Shown piece by piece: positions 52,087-61,315 of a stretch of DNA of 64,000 nucleotides. The stretch is from Sediminibacterium sp. FEMGT703S. Its GTDB lineage: Bacteria; Bacteroidota; Bacteroidia; Chitinophagales; Chitinophagaceae. Made by a program: the position numbers and the translations under genes. Every line of letters starts with the position of its first letter. Position 1 is the stretch's first letter. The notes under the pieces were generated by a model, which saw only the letters and a list, made by a program, of their open reading frames with translations, was not told where the DNA came from and made no database searches. The stretch covers positions 1 through 64,000 of the forward strand of contig PGCO01000013.1 of the NCBI GenBank assembly GCA_002786355.1, given 5' to 3'.

Positions 52087-52560
52087 TCAACTATTAACAA
52101 CAAGCTTTTGAATAACAGCATTAATTCTACTTACTTTAGTCTCGTCTTTTTTAACAGCATAAATCCACTGAAGTTGAGCAATTTGCTCCGCTTCAGATTG
52201 ATTTTTAAAAGCTTGCAAACTACCTGGCATATCAATGAAGCACAACATTAACTCTTCAGGAATATCTATAGGAAGATCATCTAAGTAAAGCGTAATATAA
52301 ACAGTATCCCCTGATTGTTTCTTTATTTTCTTTCGAATCTCAGCCTTAACTGGTAAAAACAAACTCCCATTTCCCATTGGCATTAAATGGTAATGTTCAA
52401 TTTTGTAATCATCAATAAAGCCATTTACCCTAACCCATCCAAAATGAGCATGTTTATCTGGAAGAATCTCAGGAATTCTTGCATAAGTCCATCCCCCTTT
52501 ACCAGGAAATTTTTCAAGTAAATACAACTTACTTACAAGGGATTTTTCTGTTTTAAACAT
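52087..52560 (-). CDS. YdeI/OmpD-associated-like protein with DUF1905 domain
   Basis: A 157-aa cytosolic protein. The N-terminal DUF1905 part (WTYARIPEILPDK, GWVRVNGFIDDYKIEHYHLMPMGNGSLFLPVKAEIRKKI) forms a small beta barrel. The C-terminal part, with PEELMLCFIDMPGSLQAFKNQSE, is the YdeI-like helical end linked to bacteriocin tolerance in enteric bacteria. That role is not established here. Its start abuts the porin stop by one base, so it may be co-transcribed with the porin. Confidence 0.83.
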   Translation of the reverse strand: MFKTEKSLVSKLYLLEKFPGKGGWTYARIPEILPDKHAHFGWVRVNGFIDDYKIEHYHLMPMGNGSLFLPVKAEIRKKIKKQSGDTVYITLYLDDLPIDIPEELMLCFIDMPGSLQAFKNQSEAEQIAQLQWIYAVKKDETKVSRINAVIQKLVVNS

Positions 52561-52561
52561 T

Positions 52562-53764
52562 CTAAAAATTTACTTGAGCCTGAATCCTAAGCAGATTACC
52601 TCTTTGCAAGTTGTTTTGCAAAATATAATCTTCATACCTTCTGTTAGAAATGGTATAATTAACCACAAGCTCAAAGTTTTTATTAGGTTGCCATTCTGCA
52701 CCTATTTCTAAATCATTAACGATATAGCTTCTTGCGTCCCGCTCATGTTTTTTACCCCCATTATAATATTGATAGCGAACAAAAGGAATCAAAGTTTGCT
52801 TATTGAGTTTTTTTAAGTAACTAAAGGTAATATAGCCCCCATTTAAAGGTTGTACCTCAATTGAATCAGTAATCTTATTAAATGCTGGCCCTCTTCCAAT
52901 ATTATATTCTGATAAAATACCAAAGGGTTTTGGATATAAAACGAAACTTGTAGCAATTCGCTCATCAACATAATTTAAATCAGAATTGTACTTAACACCG
53001 TTTGACAAATTAGACCTTGGAATAACAAATTTTCCCTTGTACGCTTGTAACCCAACCTCAACAATCTGATTATTTAATTCAAATGGGTAACTAAACCTTG
53101 AAACAATATGCAACTTATTATTCAACTCAGGATTATTTGCCGTTTGGCCGTTATAAAGTCCAAAAGCAAAAACACCATAATCACCGCTACCCTTTAACCC
53201 TTCACTGATTAAACTAGAAAACAACTTTCGTTTTTCTTTGGGTGCCCAGTAAAAGAATGTACCAATATCACGTTCATTTGAAACAGCACTGTTAAGTGCA
53301 TCATTTCTATCTAATGGAATTCGGTTCTGACTAGATTGCATATTTTCAAATCCAAATGGAACTTTACTTTGACCTATTCGAAGCCTAAATTCGTTGTCTT
53401 TGTCTAAACCAACATCTACATAAGCATCTCTTATTTGACCAAAATGAAGTCTATCTGAAGCAGGACTGCTGGCAAAATCAGGCTGTATATAGAAATAAAC
53501 ATTTTTACTTAATTGCCCAGAAAAAATGACTCGCATACGTCTCATGAAAAAACCACCGTTATTACCCCATGAACGATCGCATTGTTCACAATTTAGATTT
53601 GGATTGGTTTCGAATAAGCGGTTATATCTAAATTGACTATATCCCCTTATAGAGAAGCTCTCATACCATTTTGATGTGGGTGAGGTTTCTTTACGAATTT
53701 GTAAATCTAACTGAGCATATGCAAAGCATGGGAAAAACAAAACTCCAATTAAAAAAAGGCGCAT
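52562..53764 (-). CDS. OprO/OprP-type phosphate-selective porin
   Basis: A 400-aa outer-membrane barrel. The signal peptide ends near FAYAQL (about 17). SFSIRGYSQFRYNR opens the barrel, then RRMRVIFSGQLSKNVYFYIQPDFA, LRIGQSKVPFGFENMQSSQNR and DIGTFFYWAPKEKRK are the porin O/P pattern. The C-terminal strand ends in RIQAQVNF with terminal Phe, used for barrel insertion. The family includes anion- and phosphate-selective porins, though ion specificity cannot be read here. Confidence 0.87.
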   Translation of the reverse strand: MRLFLIGVLFFPCFAYAQLDLQIRKETSPTSKWYESFSIRGYSQFRYNRLFETNPNLNCEQCDRSWGNNGGFFMRRMRVIFSGQLSKNVYFYIQPDFASSPASDRLHFGQIRDAYVDVGLDKDNEFRLRIGQSKVPFGFENMQSSQNRIPLDRNDALNSAVSNERDIGTFFYWAPKEKRKLFSSLISEGLKGSGDYGVFAFGLYNGQTANNPELNNKLHIVSRFSYPFELNNQIVEVGLQAYKGKFVIPRSNLSNGVKYNSDLNYVDERIATSFVLYPKPFGILSEYNIGRGPAFNKITDSIEVQPLNGGYITFSYLKKLNKQTLIPFVRYQYYNGGKKHERDARSYIVNDLEIGAEWQPNKNFELVVNYTISNRRYEDYILQNNLQRGNLLRIQAQVNF

Positions 53765-53917
53765 TAACTTGAATTTGAACGCAATTATAGGTATATATCT
53801 ACACTATATTATCAAATCGTTAACATTTTTAGAATTGTTCTTTTTTTGGATTATTTTGATTATAATGATTTTATATATTCTGAATCGCAATCCTTCGACT
53901 CCCTTCTGAAAATAAGA

Positions 53918-54202
53918 TTAGGCAATTTGATCCACTTCTTTTGCAAAGTCAAAATCTAATTGAGTTATCCCTCCTGAATCGTGTGTTGTAAGTGTTATAT
54001 AAACCTTATTATAAACATTAGACCAATTAGGATGATGATTCAATTTTTCAGCAATAACTGCAACAGAAGTCATAAACCCAAATGCTTGAGCAAAATCTTT
54101 AAAAATAAACTCCCGCTCAATGCACCCCGAATTATAATTCCAACCAGGGGCTAATTGAGAAATGCTTTGTTTAATTTCTTCAACATAAAGTCTATCCTTC
54201 AT
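53918..54202 (-). CDS. phhB: Pterin-4a-carbinolamine dehydratase
   Basis: A 94-aa enzyme that recycles 4a-hydroxytetrahydrobiopterin. The conserved core [33 protein letters not shown] contains the catalytic histidines (His56 and His57) and the later His in LTTHD. The length is normal for a PCD/DCoH protein. No phenylalanine hydroxylase gene is near, so it may act with an enzyme encoded elsewhere or with molybdopterin metabolism. It lies divergent from the MFS operon, sharing a 107-bp gap rich in palindromes. Confidence 0.93.
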   Translation of the reverse strand: MKDRLYVEEIKQSISQLAPGWNYNSGCIEREFIFKDFAQAFGFMTSVAVIAEKLNHHPNWSNVYNKVYITLTTHDSGGITQLDFDFAKEVDQIA

Positions 54203-54230
54203 TTATATTTTGTTCTTTATAAAAATTTCG

Positions 54231-54291
54231 AATTCGATTGATTAGGGGCCAAAATCGAATTTTCATTCTACAATATAAATATTTATATTGT
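54231..54291. promoter_or_regulatory. Palindromes upstream of the MFS-oxidoreductase operon
   Basis: Two dyads sit between divergent phhB and the MFS gene. One is a 9-bp inverted repeat (AATTCGATT 54231-54239, AATCGAATT 54253-54261). The other is a perfect 22-bp palindrome at 54270-54291, with core CAATATAAATATTTATATTG, ending 18 bp before the MFS ATG. Neither has a T run; operator use is likely. Confidence 0.55.
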
Positions 54292-54309
54292 CCATTCAAA
54301 ACTTGCTTT

Positions 54310-55503
54310 ATGAATATAACTACCGGTATTAAATTATCGTTGATGATGTTTCTACAGTACTTTATCTGGAGTGCTTGGTATGTAACTATGGGTACATATA
54401 TGAGCGAAGCACCTTTAGGAGCTTCGGGTATTCAAATTGGGGCCACTTATGGGGCACTAGCAATTGCTACCATGATTTCGCCCTTTTTTGTGGGATTAAT
54501 TGCCGATCGTTTTTTTGCGGCCCAAAAAATCATGGGGATATTACATGTATTGGGTGCTGGCCTTTTATTTATGGCCACAAAAATTACTGATAACAATACT
54601 TTTTATTGGATAATTCTTTGTTATTCGTTGGTATATATGCCCACTATTGCATTAAGCAATAGCGTGGCTTTCTCTCAAATGACCGACCCAGGCAAACAGT
54701 TTCCTTGGATTCGTGTTTTTGGAACCATTGGATGGATTGTTGCAGGCGTGATGATTGGTCAAATGGGAATTGAAAAATCTGCTGATACATTTTACATAGC
54801 TGCAGCAGTATCTGGGGGATTAGGGCTGTTTAGTTTTATATTACCCAACACTCCTCCTAAAGCTCAAACAACTGATGCTTCTTCTGCTTTAGGCACCGAA
54901 GCATTTGTGTTATTTAAAGACAAATCCTATTTAGTATTTTTTATAGCGGCCATTTTAATTTGCGTTCCTCTATCATTTTACTATGGCTTTGCCAATCCTT
55001 TTTTAAACGAAATTGGTTTTCCGAATGCCGCTTCTAAAATGACTTTAGGTCAAGTTTCGGAAGCTGTTTTTATTTTAGCCATTCCATTGCTATTTAACAG
55101 AATTGGGGTGAAGAATATGCTCATTTTTGGCATGCTAGCTTGGGTATTGCGTTATATATTCTTTGCTTACGGGAATACAGGTGATTCCAATTGGATGTTG
55201 TACGCAGGTATTGTGTTACACGGCATCTGTTATGATTTCTTTTTCGTTACAGGCTATATGTATACAGAGAAAAAAGCGGGAGAAAAAATTAAGAATGCTG
55301 CCCAAGGCTTATTCACATTTGCTACTTATGGATTAGGTATGGTGATAGGGACTGGCTATTCTGGTTATGTAGTAGATGGTGCTAAAACCGCTACAGGACA
55401 TGATTGGATGAGTATCTGGATGGTGCCTGCATATATTGCAGCAGCCGTTTTAGTTTTCTTTATCCTTTTCTTTAAAGAGAAAAAATCAATTGCAACCACT
55501 TAA
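54310..55503 (+). CDS. MFS nucleoside/sugar:H+ symporter (NHS-like)
   Basis: A 397-aa permease with about twelve helices. MNITTGIKLSLMMFLQYFIWSAWYVTMGTYM opens the family, then SPFFVGLIADRFF, VYMPTIALSNSVAF, FPWIRVFGTIGWIVAGV and KKAGEKIKNAAQGLFTFATYG. These are the features of the nucleoside:H+ symporter branch (NupG-like) of the MFS. The ORF is open upstream to 54238, but the ATG at 54310 gives the family start. The substrate is a nucleoside or sugar; the Gfo/Idh/MocA gene 18 bp after it favours a sugar or polyol. Confidence 0.88.
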   Translation: MNITTGIKLSLMMFLQYFIWSAWYVTMGTYMSEAPLGASGIQIGATYGALAIATMISPFFVGLIADRFFAAQKIMGILHVLGAGLLFMATKITDNNTFYWIILCYSLVYMPTIALSNSVAFSQMTDPGKQFPWIRVFGTIGWIVAGVMIGQMGIEKSADTFYIAAAVSGGLGLFSFILPNTPPKAQTTDASSALGTEAFVLFKDKSYLVFFIAAILICVPLSFYYGFANPFLNEIGFPNAASKMTLGQVSEAVFILAIPLLFNRIGVKNMLIFGMLAWVLRYIFFAYGNTGDSNWMLYAGIVLHGICYDFFFVTGYMYTEKKAGEKIKNAAQGLFTFATYGLGMVIGTGYSGYVVDGAKTATGHDWMSIWMVPAYIAAAVLVFFILFFKEKKSIATT

Positions 55504-55521
55504 TTATAAAAACTCAATTTC

Positions 55522-56715
55522 ATGCAGCGTATTGCCATGTTAGGTTCCGGCTTTATTGGCCGTTTTTATGCAGACTCTTTGCAAGGTTATAGAAGCAGAG
55601 ATACTATTGTGAGTATTTATTCCAGAAGGGAGGAGAGCGCACGCAAATTTGCGGAAGATTATCAATGTCATCATTACACTACCGTAATGGAAGAAGCCAT
55701 TGCAAGAGAAGATGTAGATATTGTTTGTATTGCACTTCCCAATAATTTACATGAGGCCGCAGTGATGCTTTGTTGCAAACACAAGAAAGCGGTAATGACA
55801 ACCAAGCCTTTGGGCAGAAATGCAGCAGAAGCCAAGCGAATGTTAGAAGCAGTAGAAGCAGCTGGCATTTTCAATGGATATTTAGAAGACTTGGTGTACA
55901 CACCCAAATTCATCAAAGCCAGTCAAAGTGTACAAGAAGGTGCATTGGGTAGAATTTTGTGGGCAAAAAGTCGCGAAACGCATCCTGGTCCACATAGCGA
56001 ATGGTTCTGGGATATTGAACAAGCTGGTGGAGGCTGCATACTAGACTTAGGTTGCCATTGCGTAGAGATTACGCGTAGTTATATTGGCAAAGACATTAAA
56101 CCGGTAGAAGTTATGTGTTGGGCTGATACGCAGGTAAAGCCTATTGATGCGGAAGACCATGCCATTGGTTTAGTGAGATATGAAAACGGAGCCATTGGTC
56201 AATTTGAAGTAAGCTGGACTTTCCGAGGAGGATTAGATCTTAGAGATGAAGTTATGGGCACCGAAGGCACTATTTGGATCAACTCTTTTTTGAGAACCGG
56301 ATTTGATATGTTCACTACAGGAAAAGGAGGTGATTATATTGCAGAGAAAGCCGAAAGCAATAGTGGTTGGTTATTCCCCGTAGGTGACGAGCTAAATGAA
56401 TTGGGCTACAACCATATGTTTATGGATATGTTCAACGCCTTGGAAAAAGGAATTGCACCCAAAGAAACTTTTTATGACGGCTATGTAGTTAATGCCATCT
56501 TAGATGCCGCTTACAAAAGCGCCAAGTCTAAAATATGGGAACCTGTACAATTAGATATCTGGAGGGGGAAAACAGGATTAACCAAAGAATCGCACTTAGT
56601 TTCTTACGATCAAGACCACTATTTGGTAAAAGAAGAGATGACCCATTATGGGGCTAAAAAACTCATCTTAAAACACAAAAGCACTGGTAAAATTACTGAA
56701 CAGATATTGAATTAA
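55522..56715 (+). CDS. Gfo/Idh/MocA-family oxidoreductase
   Basis: A 397-aa NAD(P)-dependent oxidoreductase. The N-terminal Rossmann start [16 protein letters not shown] and the EKP-like motif [16 protein letters not shown] are visible, with Arg in place of the usual Glu before. The C-terminal domain has [17 protein letters not shown] with the catalytic-region His, and a tail to 397. The family acts on sugars, inositols and related compounds. The adjacent MFS transporter suggests it uses the imported compound. The last 23 bp overlap the convergent cmk gene. Confidence 0.9.
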   Translation: MQRIAMLGSGFIGRFYADSLQGYRSRDTIVSIYSRREESARKFAEDYQCHHYTTVMEEAIAREDVDIVCIALPNNLHEAAVMLCCKHKKAVMTTKPLGRNAAEAKRMLEAVEAAGIFNGYLEDLVYTPKFIKASQSVQEGALGRILWAKSRETHPGPHSEWFWDIEQAGGGCILDLGCHCVEITRSYIGKDIKPVEVMCWADTQVKPIDAEDHAIGLVRYENGAIGQFEVSWTFRGGLDLRDEVMGTEGTIWINSFLRTGFDMFTTGKGGDYIAEKAESNSGWLFPVGDELNELGYNHMFMDMFNALEKGIAPKETFYDGYVVNAILDAAYKSAKSKIWEPVQLDIWRGKTGLTKESHLVSYDQDHYLVKEEMTHYGAKKLILKHKSTGKITEQILN

Positions 56716-57385
56716 TTTTCTCATTTGCCCATTGGAGAGCAGTATTCAACTGCTCTTCTCTGGTTAAATGACTATTGTCTAAAACCACTGCATCATCCGC
56801 TTTTCTTAGAGGGCTAAATTCTCTAGTGCTATCTATTTCATCACGCATGGCTAAATTGGCCTGAACTTCCTCTTTCGTAATCCCAGGATTCTTAGCAGCT
56901 AATTCCAAATGTCGCCTAGCAACACGAATGGCAGGGTCTGCTGTTACAAATATTTTCAATTCGGCGTTGGGGAACACGGTAGTTCCAATATCTCTTCCAT
57001 CCATTACGATGCCTTTTTGCAATCCCATTTTTTGTTGTTGTGCCACACCAAATTCTCGTACAAATTGATTAGCAGCTACATCACTTACTAAATTGCTGAT
57101 GCGCATTTCGCGTATTTCATTTTCAACATTCCGACCATTTAATAAAATATCGCTACTGCCTGTAATTGCATTATAATCAAACGCTAGGCTAATATTTTTT
57201 AACGCTGCTTGAACTGTTATATCATTTGTGTAATCTATTTGATTTTCAACAAAATATAAAGTGATGGCCCTATACATGGCTCCACTATCAATAAAAATAT
57301 AATTCAGCACTTTGGCCATCTGTTTCGCTAGGGTACTTTTTCCACAAGAGGAATACCCATCAAGCGTAATAATAATTTTTTCCAT
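56693..57385 (-). CDS. cmk: (d)CMP kinase
   Basis: A 230-aa cytidylate kinase that phosphorylates CMP and dCMP. The P-loop [14 protein letters not shown] (8-16) departs from the usual GPSGSGKG by Tyr-Ser-Ser-Cys. [42 protein letters not shown] and [22 protein letters not shown] are the CMP-binding and lid regions. The length is normal. Upstream the minus-strand TACCTTTG (57401-57408) lies 15 bp before the ATG. It overlaps the oxidoreductase gene at its 3' end. Confidence 0.96.
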   Translation of the reverse strand: MEKIIITLDGYSSCGKSTLAKQMAKVLNYIFIDSGAMYRAITLYFVENQIDYTNDITVQAALKNISLAFDYNAITGSSDILLNGRNVENEIREMRISNLVSDVAANQFVREFGVAQQQKMGLQKGIVMDGRDIGTTVFPNAELKIFVTADPAIRVARRHLELAAKNPGITKEEVQANLAMRDEIDSTREFSPLRKADDAVVLDNSHLTREEQLNTALQWANEKINSISVQ

Positions 57386-57400
57386 AAACGCTACTTAATG

Positions 57401-57408
57401 CAAAGGTA
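57401..57408 (-). promoter_or_regulatory. -7 element before cmk
   Basis: Minus-strand TACCTTTG, followed by C, matches TAnnTTTG 15 bp before the cmk ATG. A very short leader is predicted. The gap to the GDPD gene is only 52 bp. Confidence 0.55.
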
Positions 57409-57437
57409 ATCAAGAAGGAAGTACTACTAATCTACTT

Positions 57438-58340
57438 TTAAGGAAAGTAAAAAAGGTTGGGATAATCTGAAATGATTCCGTTTACGCCCAAAGCCCTTAG
57501 ATTTTTCATAGTGGCTAAATCATTCACAGTCCAAGGAACCAATCGCATACCCTTCAACTTACAATCCTTTACTATCGCCTCATTCACCAAACTATAATGA
57601 GGGCTATAAACGGTAGGCGTAAAACCCAATTCTTGCAATTGCTCATTCAAAGTTTTTTTATTGTAATCCTCTATCAATAAAACAGTAGCAATAGAAGGAT
57701 ACTGTTGATGTAAGTATTGCAATGTTCTTATGTCAAAAGACTGAACAGTAACTCTATCTGATATTTTTTTATGTTTGATTACAGCCACTAATAAATCAAC
57801 AAATTCTTTTGGACTTGGATGGTATTGATTATCTGTAGAAGGTTGGGATTTAGTTTCGATATTATAAAAAGGCAATGGCTTATTTTTAGATAAAGCATAT
57901 TGGTCAGCCGCTTCAATCACATCTAATAATAAGGGTTTGGTAACTGCCATTTTTTGCTGTTGTGGAAACCTAGTGTTCCCTTTTAAACCAACATCATACC
58001 GCTGTGTAGTTGCATAACTCATAGTGTAAATATTCAACTGCTTCTCTTCTGCTTTGCTAACTGGTGTACCGTCTGGCTTAGTAGTAATTTCATGGTTAAA
58101 AAAAGGCTCATGACTTAAAATAACTTGTTTATCTGCAGTAATTACCGCATCCATTTCTAACGTAACCGCACCCAAATCAATTGCTTTAATCATGGCCGGA
58201 ATGGTATTTTCTGGAACCAATCCTCTAGCACCACGATGACCTTGCCAATCAAATTGAGTCATTTTATTTTGTTGATTCATTTTTGTACTATTACAGCTAA
58301 AAAAGCCAATAATAACCCCCATTATGAATATATTTTTCAT
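57438..58340 (-). CDS. Glycerophosphodiester phosphodiesterase, lipoprotein
   Basis: A 300-aa exported lipoprotein with signal peptide and lipobox near FFSC (about 12-15). The GDPD catalytic His35 is in GHRGARGLVPENT, with metal-binding Glu44 and later EMDAVITAD and SHEP (His near 80). LIEDYN, LRALGVNGIISDYPNLF close the TIM barrel. It hydrolyses glycerophosphodiesters to glycerol 3-phosphate and alcohol in the periplasm. It starts 6 bp before the PaiB stop, so the two may be one transcript. Confidence 0.93.
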   Translation of the reverse strand: MKNIFIMGVIIGFFSCNSTKMNQQNKMTQFDWQGHRGARGLVPENTIPAMIKAIDLGAVTLEMDAVITADKQVILSHEPFFNHEITTKPDGTPVSKAEEKQLNIYTMSYATTQRYDVGLKGNTRFPQQQKMAVTKPLLLDVIEAADQYALSKNKPLPFYNIETKSQPSTDNQYHPSPKEFVDLLVAVIKHKKISDRVTVQSFDIRTLQYLHQQYPSIATVLLIEDYNKKTLNEQLQELGFTPTVYSPHYSLVNEAIVKDCKLKGMRLVPWTVNDLATMKNLRALGVNGIISDYPNLFYFP

Positions 58341-58346
58341 AAATAA

Positions 58347-58970
58347 TTATTGTTTGTTCAATCTTATTTTCATTTCGTTTGCAGCAATTTGATTTTCTAT
58401 GCTCCCATTGGCTAAACTTTCTACTATTTTATCTTGGATATGAGTTGGTTTATTTTGACTCCATTTAAACACATGTTGCAATTGAGTCACTTCAATTTCA
58501 AATGCAACAATCGCTTTCATATTTGATTGAATATAGTCATCACTCATATGCTTCATTTGAGATGGAGATGCAGGATCCTGCTCATATTTAGCCGTTAAGT
58601 TTTTTAACATAGAATACAATTCTGCATCCCCTAGAAACCGAATAATTCCAGTAGCATGAACAGCAGAATAATTCCAGGTACTAGCAGTGTTTTGTGGTTC
58701 ATAATGTTGTGCGCTTACATAAGCATGAGGGCCATTAAATATTGCTAGCACTTTTTCATTTTGTTCAAAAGCAATTGTATGTGCTTGTTTCCGCATAATA
58801 TGCGCCTGCAAAAACAGTCTATTTTCACGCATATCAATCATGACTGGCACATGCGTAGCTACAGGAAATCCATCAGACCCCATGCCACAAATAGTTGCAA
58901 ATGAATTGGACTCTATAAACGCCAATATATCTGCTTGTTCTGCTGTAGAAAAATGATTAGTTAAATACAT
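58347..58970 (-). CDS. PaiB-family FMN-binding protein
   Basis: A 207-aa protein of the FMN-binding split-barrel fold. It starts MYLTNHFSTAEQADILAFIESNSFATICG and has FPVATHVPVMID, LQAHIMRKQAHTIAFEQNEKVLAIFNGPHAYVSAQHY, and STWNYSAVHATGIIRF, the PaiB pattern. In Bacillus PaiB affects sporulation and protease genes; in other bacteria the role may be enzymatic. A DNA-binding motif is not evident. It lies just upstream of the GDPD gene. Confidence 0.9.
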   Translation of the reverse strand: MYLTNHFSTAEQADILAFIESNSFATICGMGSDGFPVATHVPVMIDMRENRLFLQAHIMRKQAHTIAFEQNEKVLAIFNGPHAYVSAQHYEPQNTASTWNYSAVHATGIIRFLGDAELYSMLKNLTAKYEQDPASPSQMKHMSDDYIQSNMKAIVAFEIEVTQLQHVFKWSQNKPTHIQDKIVESLANGSIENQIAANEMKIRLNKQ

Positions 58971-59001
58971 TGTAGCTGCAATGTACCATTAATTTGAAAA
59001 T

Positions 59002-60093
59002 TTAAAAGCTAACTGCAAAAGCCGTTAAAGCAGTAAATAAATTTTGCGTAGGCAAATGGCCTTGTTTGGTAAAAATAAAATCCCTGCTTTGTAGTTGCTT
59101 GATTTCCGCACGCCATAAAATATGCTTACTAATGGCATAGTCTACATTTAAGGAAATGCCTTTAACCCTAAATCCATGTTGCGTTCCTGTAGCAATCATT
59201 ACCCCATTTGCATCTTGATAAGACTCTGTTCTTAATGCAAACTTCATTTTATCACTAGCAGCATATTGTAACATCAAAACCGGAGTATACCAAATTTGGC
59301 CCCGTTTAGTCTGTGTGTTTGTTTGTAGGCCCAAATCAAATCCCCCTATTAATCCAATCCGATTACTCCACTGATAAATAGCATAAAAATTATGAAAATA
59401 ACGCATTACTCCTTTGATGCCTGCTGTTGGGTTACCAATAAATGAACTGCTATTGATAGTCCATTTACTATTGGGCTTGTATTGAATTTGATGCCCAAAA
59501 GATGGGCTAGTATTTCCTTTTAGCATTTGGATACGCTGCCAACCAGTTAATAGCAAGGCACTCATAAACCATTTTTCATTGGGAGAAGTATAGGATAATT
59601 TTACGCCCGTTTCAAAATAGGGAGAATTATCTGCTGCAATACTTCTACTCAATGTCCAACAATCTTTTCCGATAGCACTTTCAAATCCAATATGTGAAGT
59701 GAATACGCCAGCATCTAACCAAAGGTTATTGTCTTTACTTAATTTCCAACCGAAGTTCGCTTCTAATACCTGTTTATAAATTCCTTGTTCTCCTGCATAA
59801 TTGGCGCGCATATAAGAGCCCAGCGCCAAGGCTAGATTGGCTCTTATTCGATCCCTTTTATATGCTGCTTTTACAAATGCAAGGTTTACACTAAGTTGTT
59901 TATTATTATCATGGCTGTATACAAAAGAAGCATCATTGTTGGTGACAGGTCCATTGGTATTATGCTGATAATAAATTTCTGCATATCCACTCAATTGAAT
60001 GGCAGCACTATTTTGTTTCTCCGTTGTATCATTGGATTGAGCTACAACAGTTAAACATATGCACCAACTAATTATGGTGACAATACATTTCAT
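59002..60093 (-). CDS. OmpL-like (BBP2) outer-membrane porin
   Basis: A 363-aa outer-membrane barrel. The signal peptide ends near VVAQSN (about 20). IQLSGYAEIYYQHN opens the barrel, and LWLDAGVFTSHIGFESAIGKDCWTLSRSIAADNSPYFETGVKLSY is the BBP2/OmpL-like signature. The C-terminal strand ends TAFAVSF. Transport substrate is unknown. Its start abuts the mrp stop with no gap, so the two are likely co-translated. Confidence 0.85.
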   Translation of the reverse strand: MKCIVTIISWCICLTVVAQSNDTTEKQNSAAIQLSGYAEIYYQHNTNGPVTNNDASFVYSHDNNKQLSVNLAFVKAAYKRDRIRANLALALGSYMRANYAGEQGIYKQVLEANFGWKLSKDNNLWLDAGVFTSHIGFESAIGKDCWTLSRSIAADNSPYFETGVKLSYTSPNEKWFMSALLLTGWQRIQMLKGNTSPSFGHQIQYKPNSKWTINSSSFIGNPTAGIKGVMRYFHNFYAIYQWSNRIGLIGGFDLGLQTNTQTKRGQIWYTPVLMLQYAASDKMKFALRTESYQDANGVMIATGTQHGFRVKGISLNVDYAISKHILWRAEIKQLQSRDFIFTKQGHLPTQNLFTALTAFAVSF

Positions 60094-61185
60094 TTAAACC
60101 ACTTCTATTAATGAAGTCTGTGGAAAATTAGCATTGCGCATGGCTATATTCCGAACGGTTTGTGCTGTAAAATTTCTAAATGCTTCTTTAGTCAAATCAT
60201 CGTTTCCTACCATAGCTGGAACTCCTTCATCTCCTCCTTCTCGAATAGTTTGCACTAAAGGGATTTGGCCTAAGAAAGAGAGGTCATATTCCTCCGCCAG
60301 TTTCGTTCCCCCCTCTTTACCAAATAAATAATACTTATTATTCGGTAATTCTGCAGGGGTAAAATAAGCCATATTTTCTACTAGCCCAATGATGGGCACA
60401 TTTATTTGGGCTTGACTAAACATAGCAATTCCCTTTTTTGCATCTGCTAATGCAACATTTTGTGGAGTAGTTACAATTACCGCACCCGTTACTGGTACCG
60501 TTTGCATTAAAGTTAAATGTATATCTCCCGTTCCCGGCGGCATGTCAATCACTAAGTAATCTAGCTCACCCCAATCTACTTCTGTTACAAATTGTCTAAT
60601 AGCAGAGCTTGCCATTGGACCTCTCCATACTACTGCATTCTTTTCATCTACCAACAAGCCAATACTCATCAATTTAATGCCGAACTTATCCAAAGGCACA
60701 ATCATACCCTTCCCATTCACTTCTTTCATCATGGGTCTGGCGCCTCGTACACCAAACATAATTGGCACACTAGGTCCATAAATATCTGCGTCCATTAATC
60801 CAACTGATGCTCCCCCTTCTGCTAAAGCCAATGCTAAATTTGCGGATATAGTGCTTTTGCCTACTCCCCCTTTTCCACTCACTACAGCAATAATATTTTT
60901 AACCCCCCCTAGCACTTTCTGATCGTCTTTTCTGGTTGAAGTGGTATTAGCAGTAAAGTTTACGGTTACTTTGGCATTTTTATTCACCAATAATTTAATG
61001 GCATTTTCACTTGCTCTGCTCATTAAATCTTTCATTGGGCAGGCAGGAGTAGTCAAAACAATGGTAAAACTAACCGCATCCCCGTCAATCGCTATATCTT
61101 TTACCATGTTTAGGGTTACCAAATCCTTCCCTAAATCTGGTTCCTGCACATTACTCAATGCTTGTAAGATTAATTCCGTTGTCAT
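60094..61185 (-). CDS. mrp: Mrp/ApbC-type iron-sulfur cluster carrier ATPase
   Basis: A 363-aa scaffold/carrier that binds a [4Fe-4S] cluster between two subunits and delivers it to apoproteins. The N-terminal MIP18/DUF59 domain (about 1-80) has TTPACPMKDLMSRA with the conserved Cys. The deviant Walker A is SGKGGVGKST (103-112), with MDADIYGPSVPIMFG, DYLVIDMPPGTGD and VTTPQNVALAD downstream. The usual CxxC near VENMAYF is altered here: VENMAYFTPAELP lacks the cysteine pair. It starts 130 bp from the divergent regulatory-domain gene. Confidence 0.93.
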   Translation of the reverse strand: MTTELILQALSNVQEPDLGKDLVTLNMVKDIAIDGDAVSFTIVLTTPACPMKDLMSRASENAIKLLVNKNAKVTVNFTANTTSTRKDDQKVLGGVKNIIAVVSGKGGVGKSTISANLALALAEGGASVGLMDADIYGPSVPIMFGVRGARPMMKEVNGKGMIVPLDKFGIKLMSIGLLVDEKNAVVWRGPMASSAIRQFVTEVDWGELDYLVIDMPPGTGDIHLTLMQTVPVTGAVIVTTPQNVALADAKKGIAMFSQAQINVPIIGLVENMAYFTPAELPNNKYYLFGKEGGTKLAEEYDLSFLGQIPLVQTIREGGDEGVPAMVGNDDLTKEAFRNFTAQTVRNIAMRNANFPQTSLIEVV

Positions 61186-61222
61186 TGTTGCTCAAGTTTT
61201 TGTTAAAATAACCGTTGGATTG

Positions 61223-61230
61223 CAAAGTTA
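61223..61230 (-). promoter_or_regulatory. -7 element before mrp
   Basis: Minus-strand TAACTTTG, followed by C, matches TAnnTTTG 37 bp before the mrp ATG. It lies in the divergent region with the regulatory-domain gene. Confidence 0.5.
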
Positions 61231-61281
61231 ACAACCTAGGACTTTACTTTGTTATGAAATACGGAGAACAAAGCAAATTAG

Positions 61282-61289
61282 TACCTTTG
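61282..61289 (+). promoter_or_regulatory. -7 element before the regulatory-domain gene
   Basis: TACCTTTG, followed by C, matches TAnnTTTG and ends 26 bp before the ATG at 61316. Confidence 0.55.
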
Positions 61290-61315
61290 CCATCCTCTAA
61301 ACCGCAACTGCCTTT

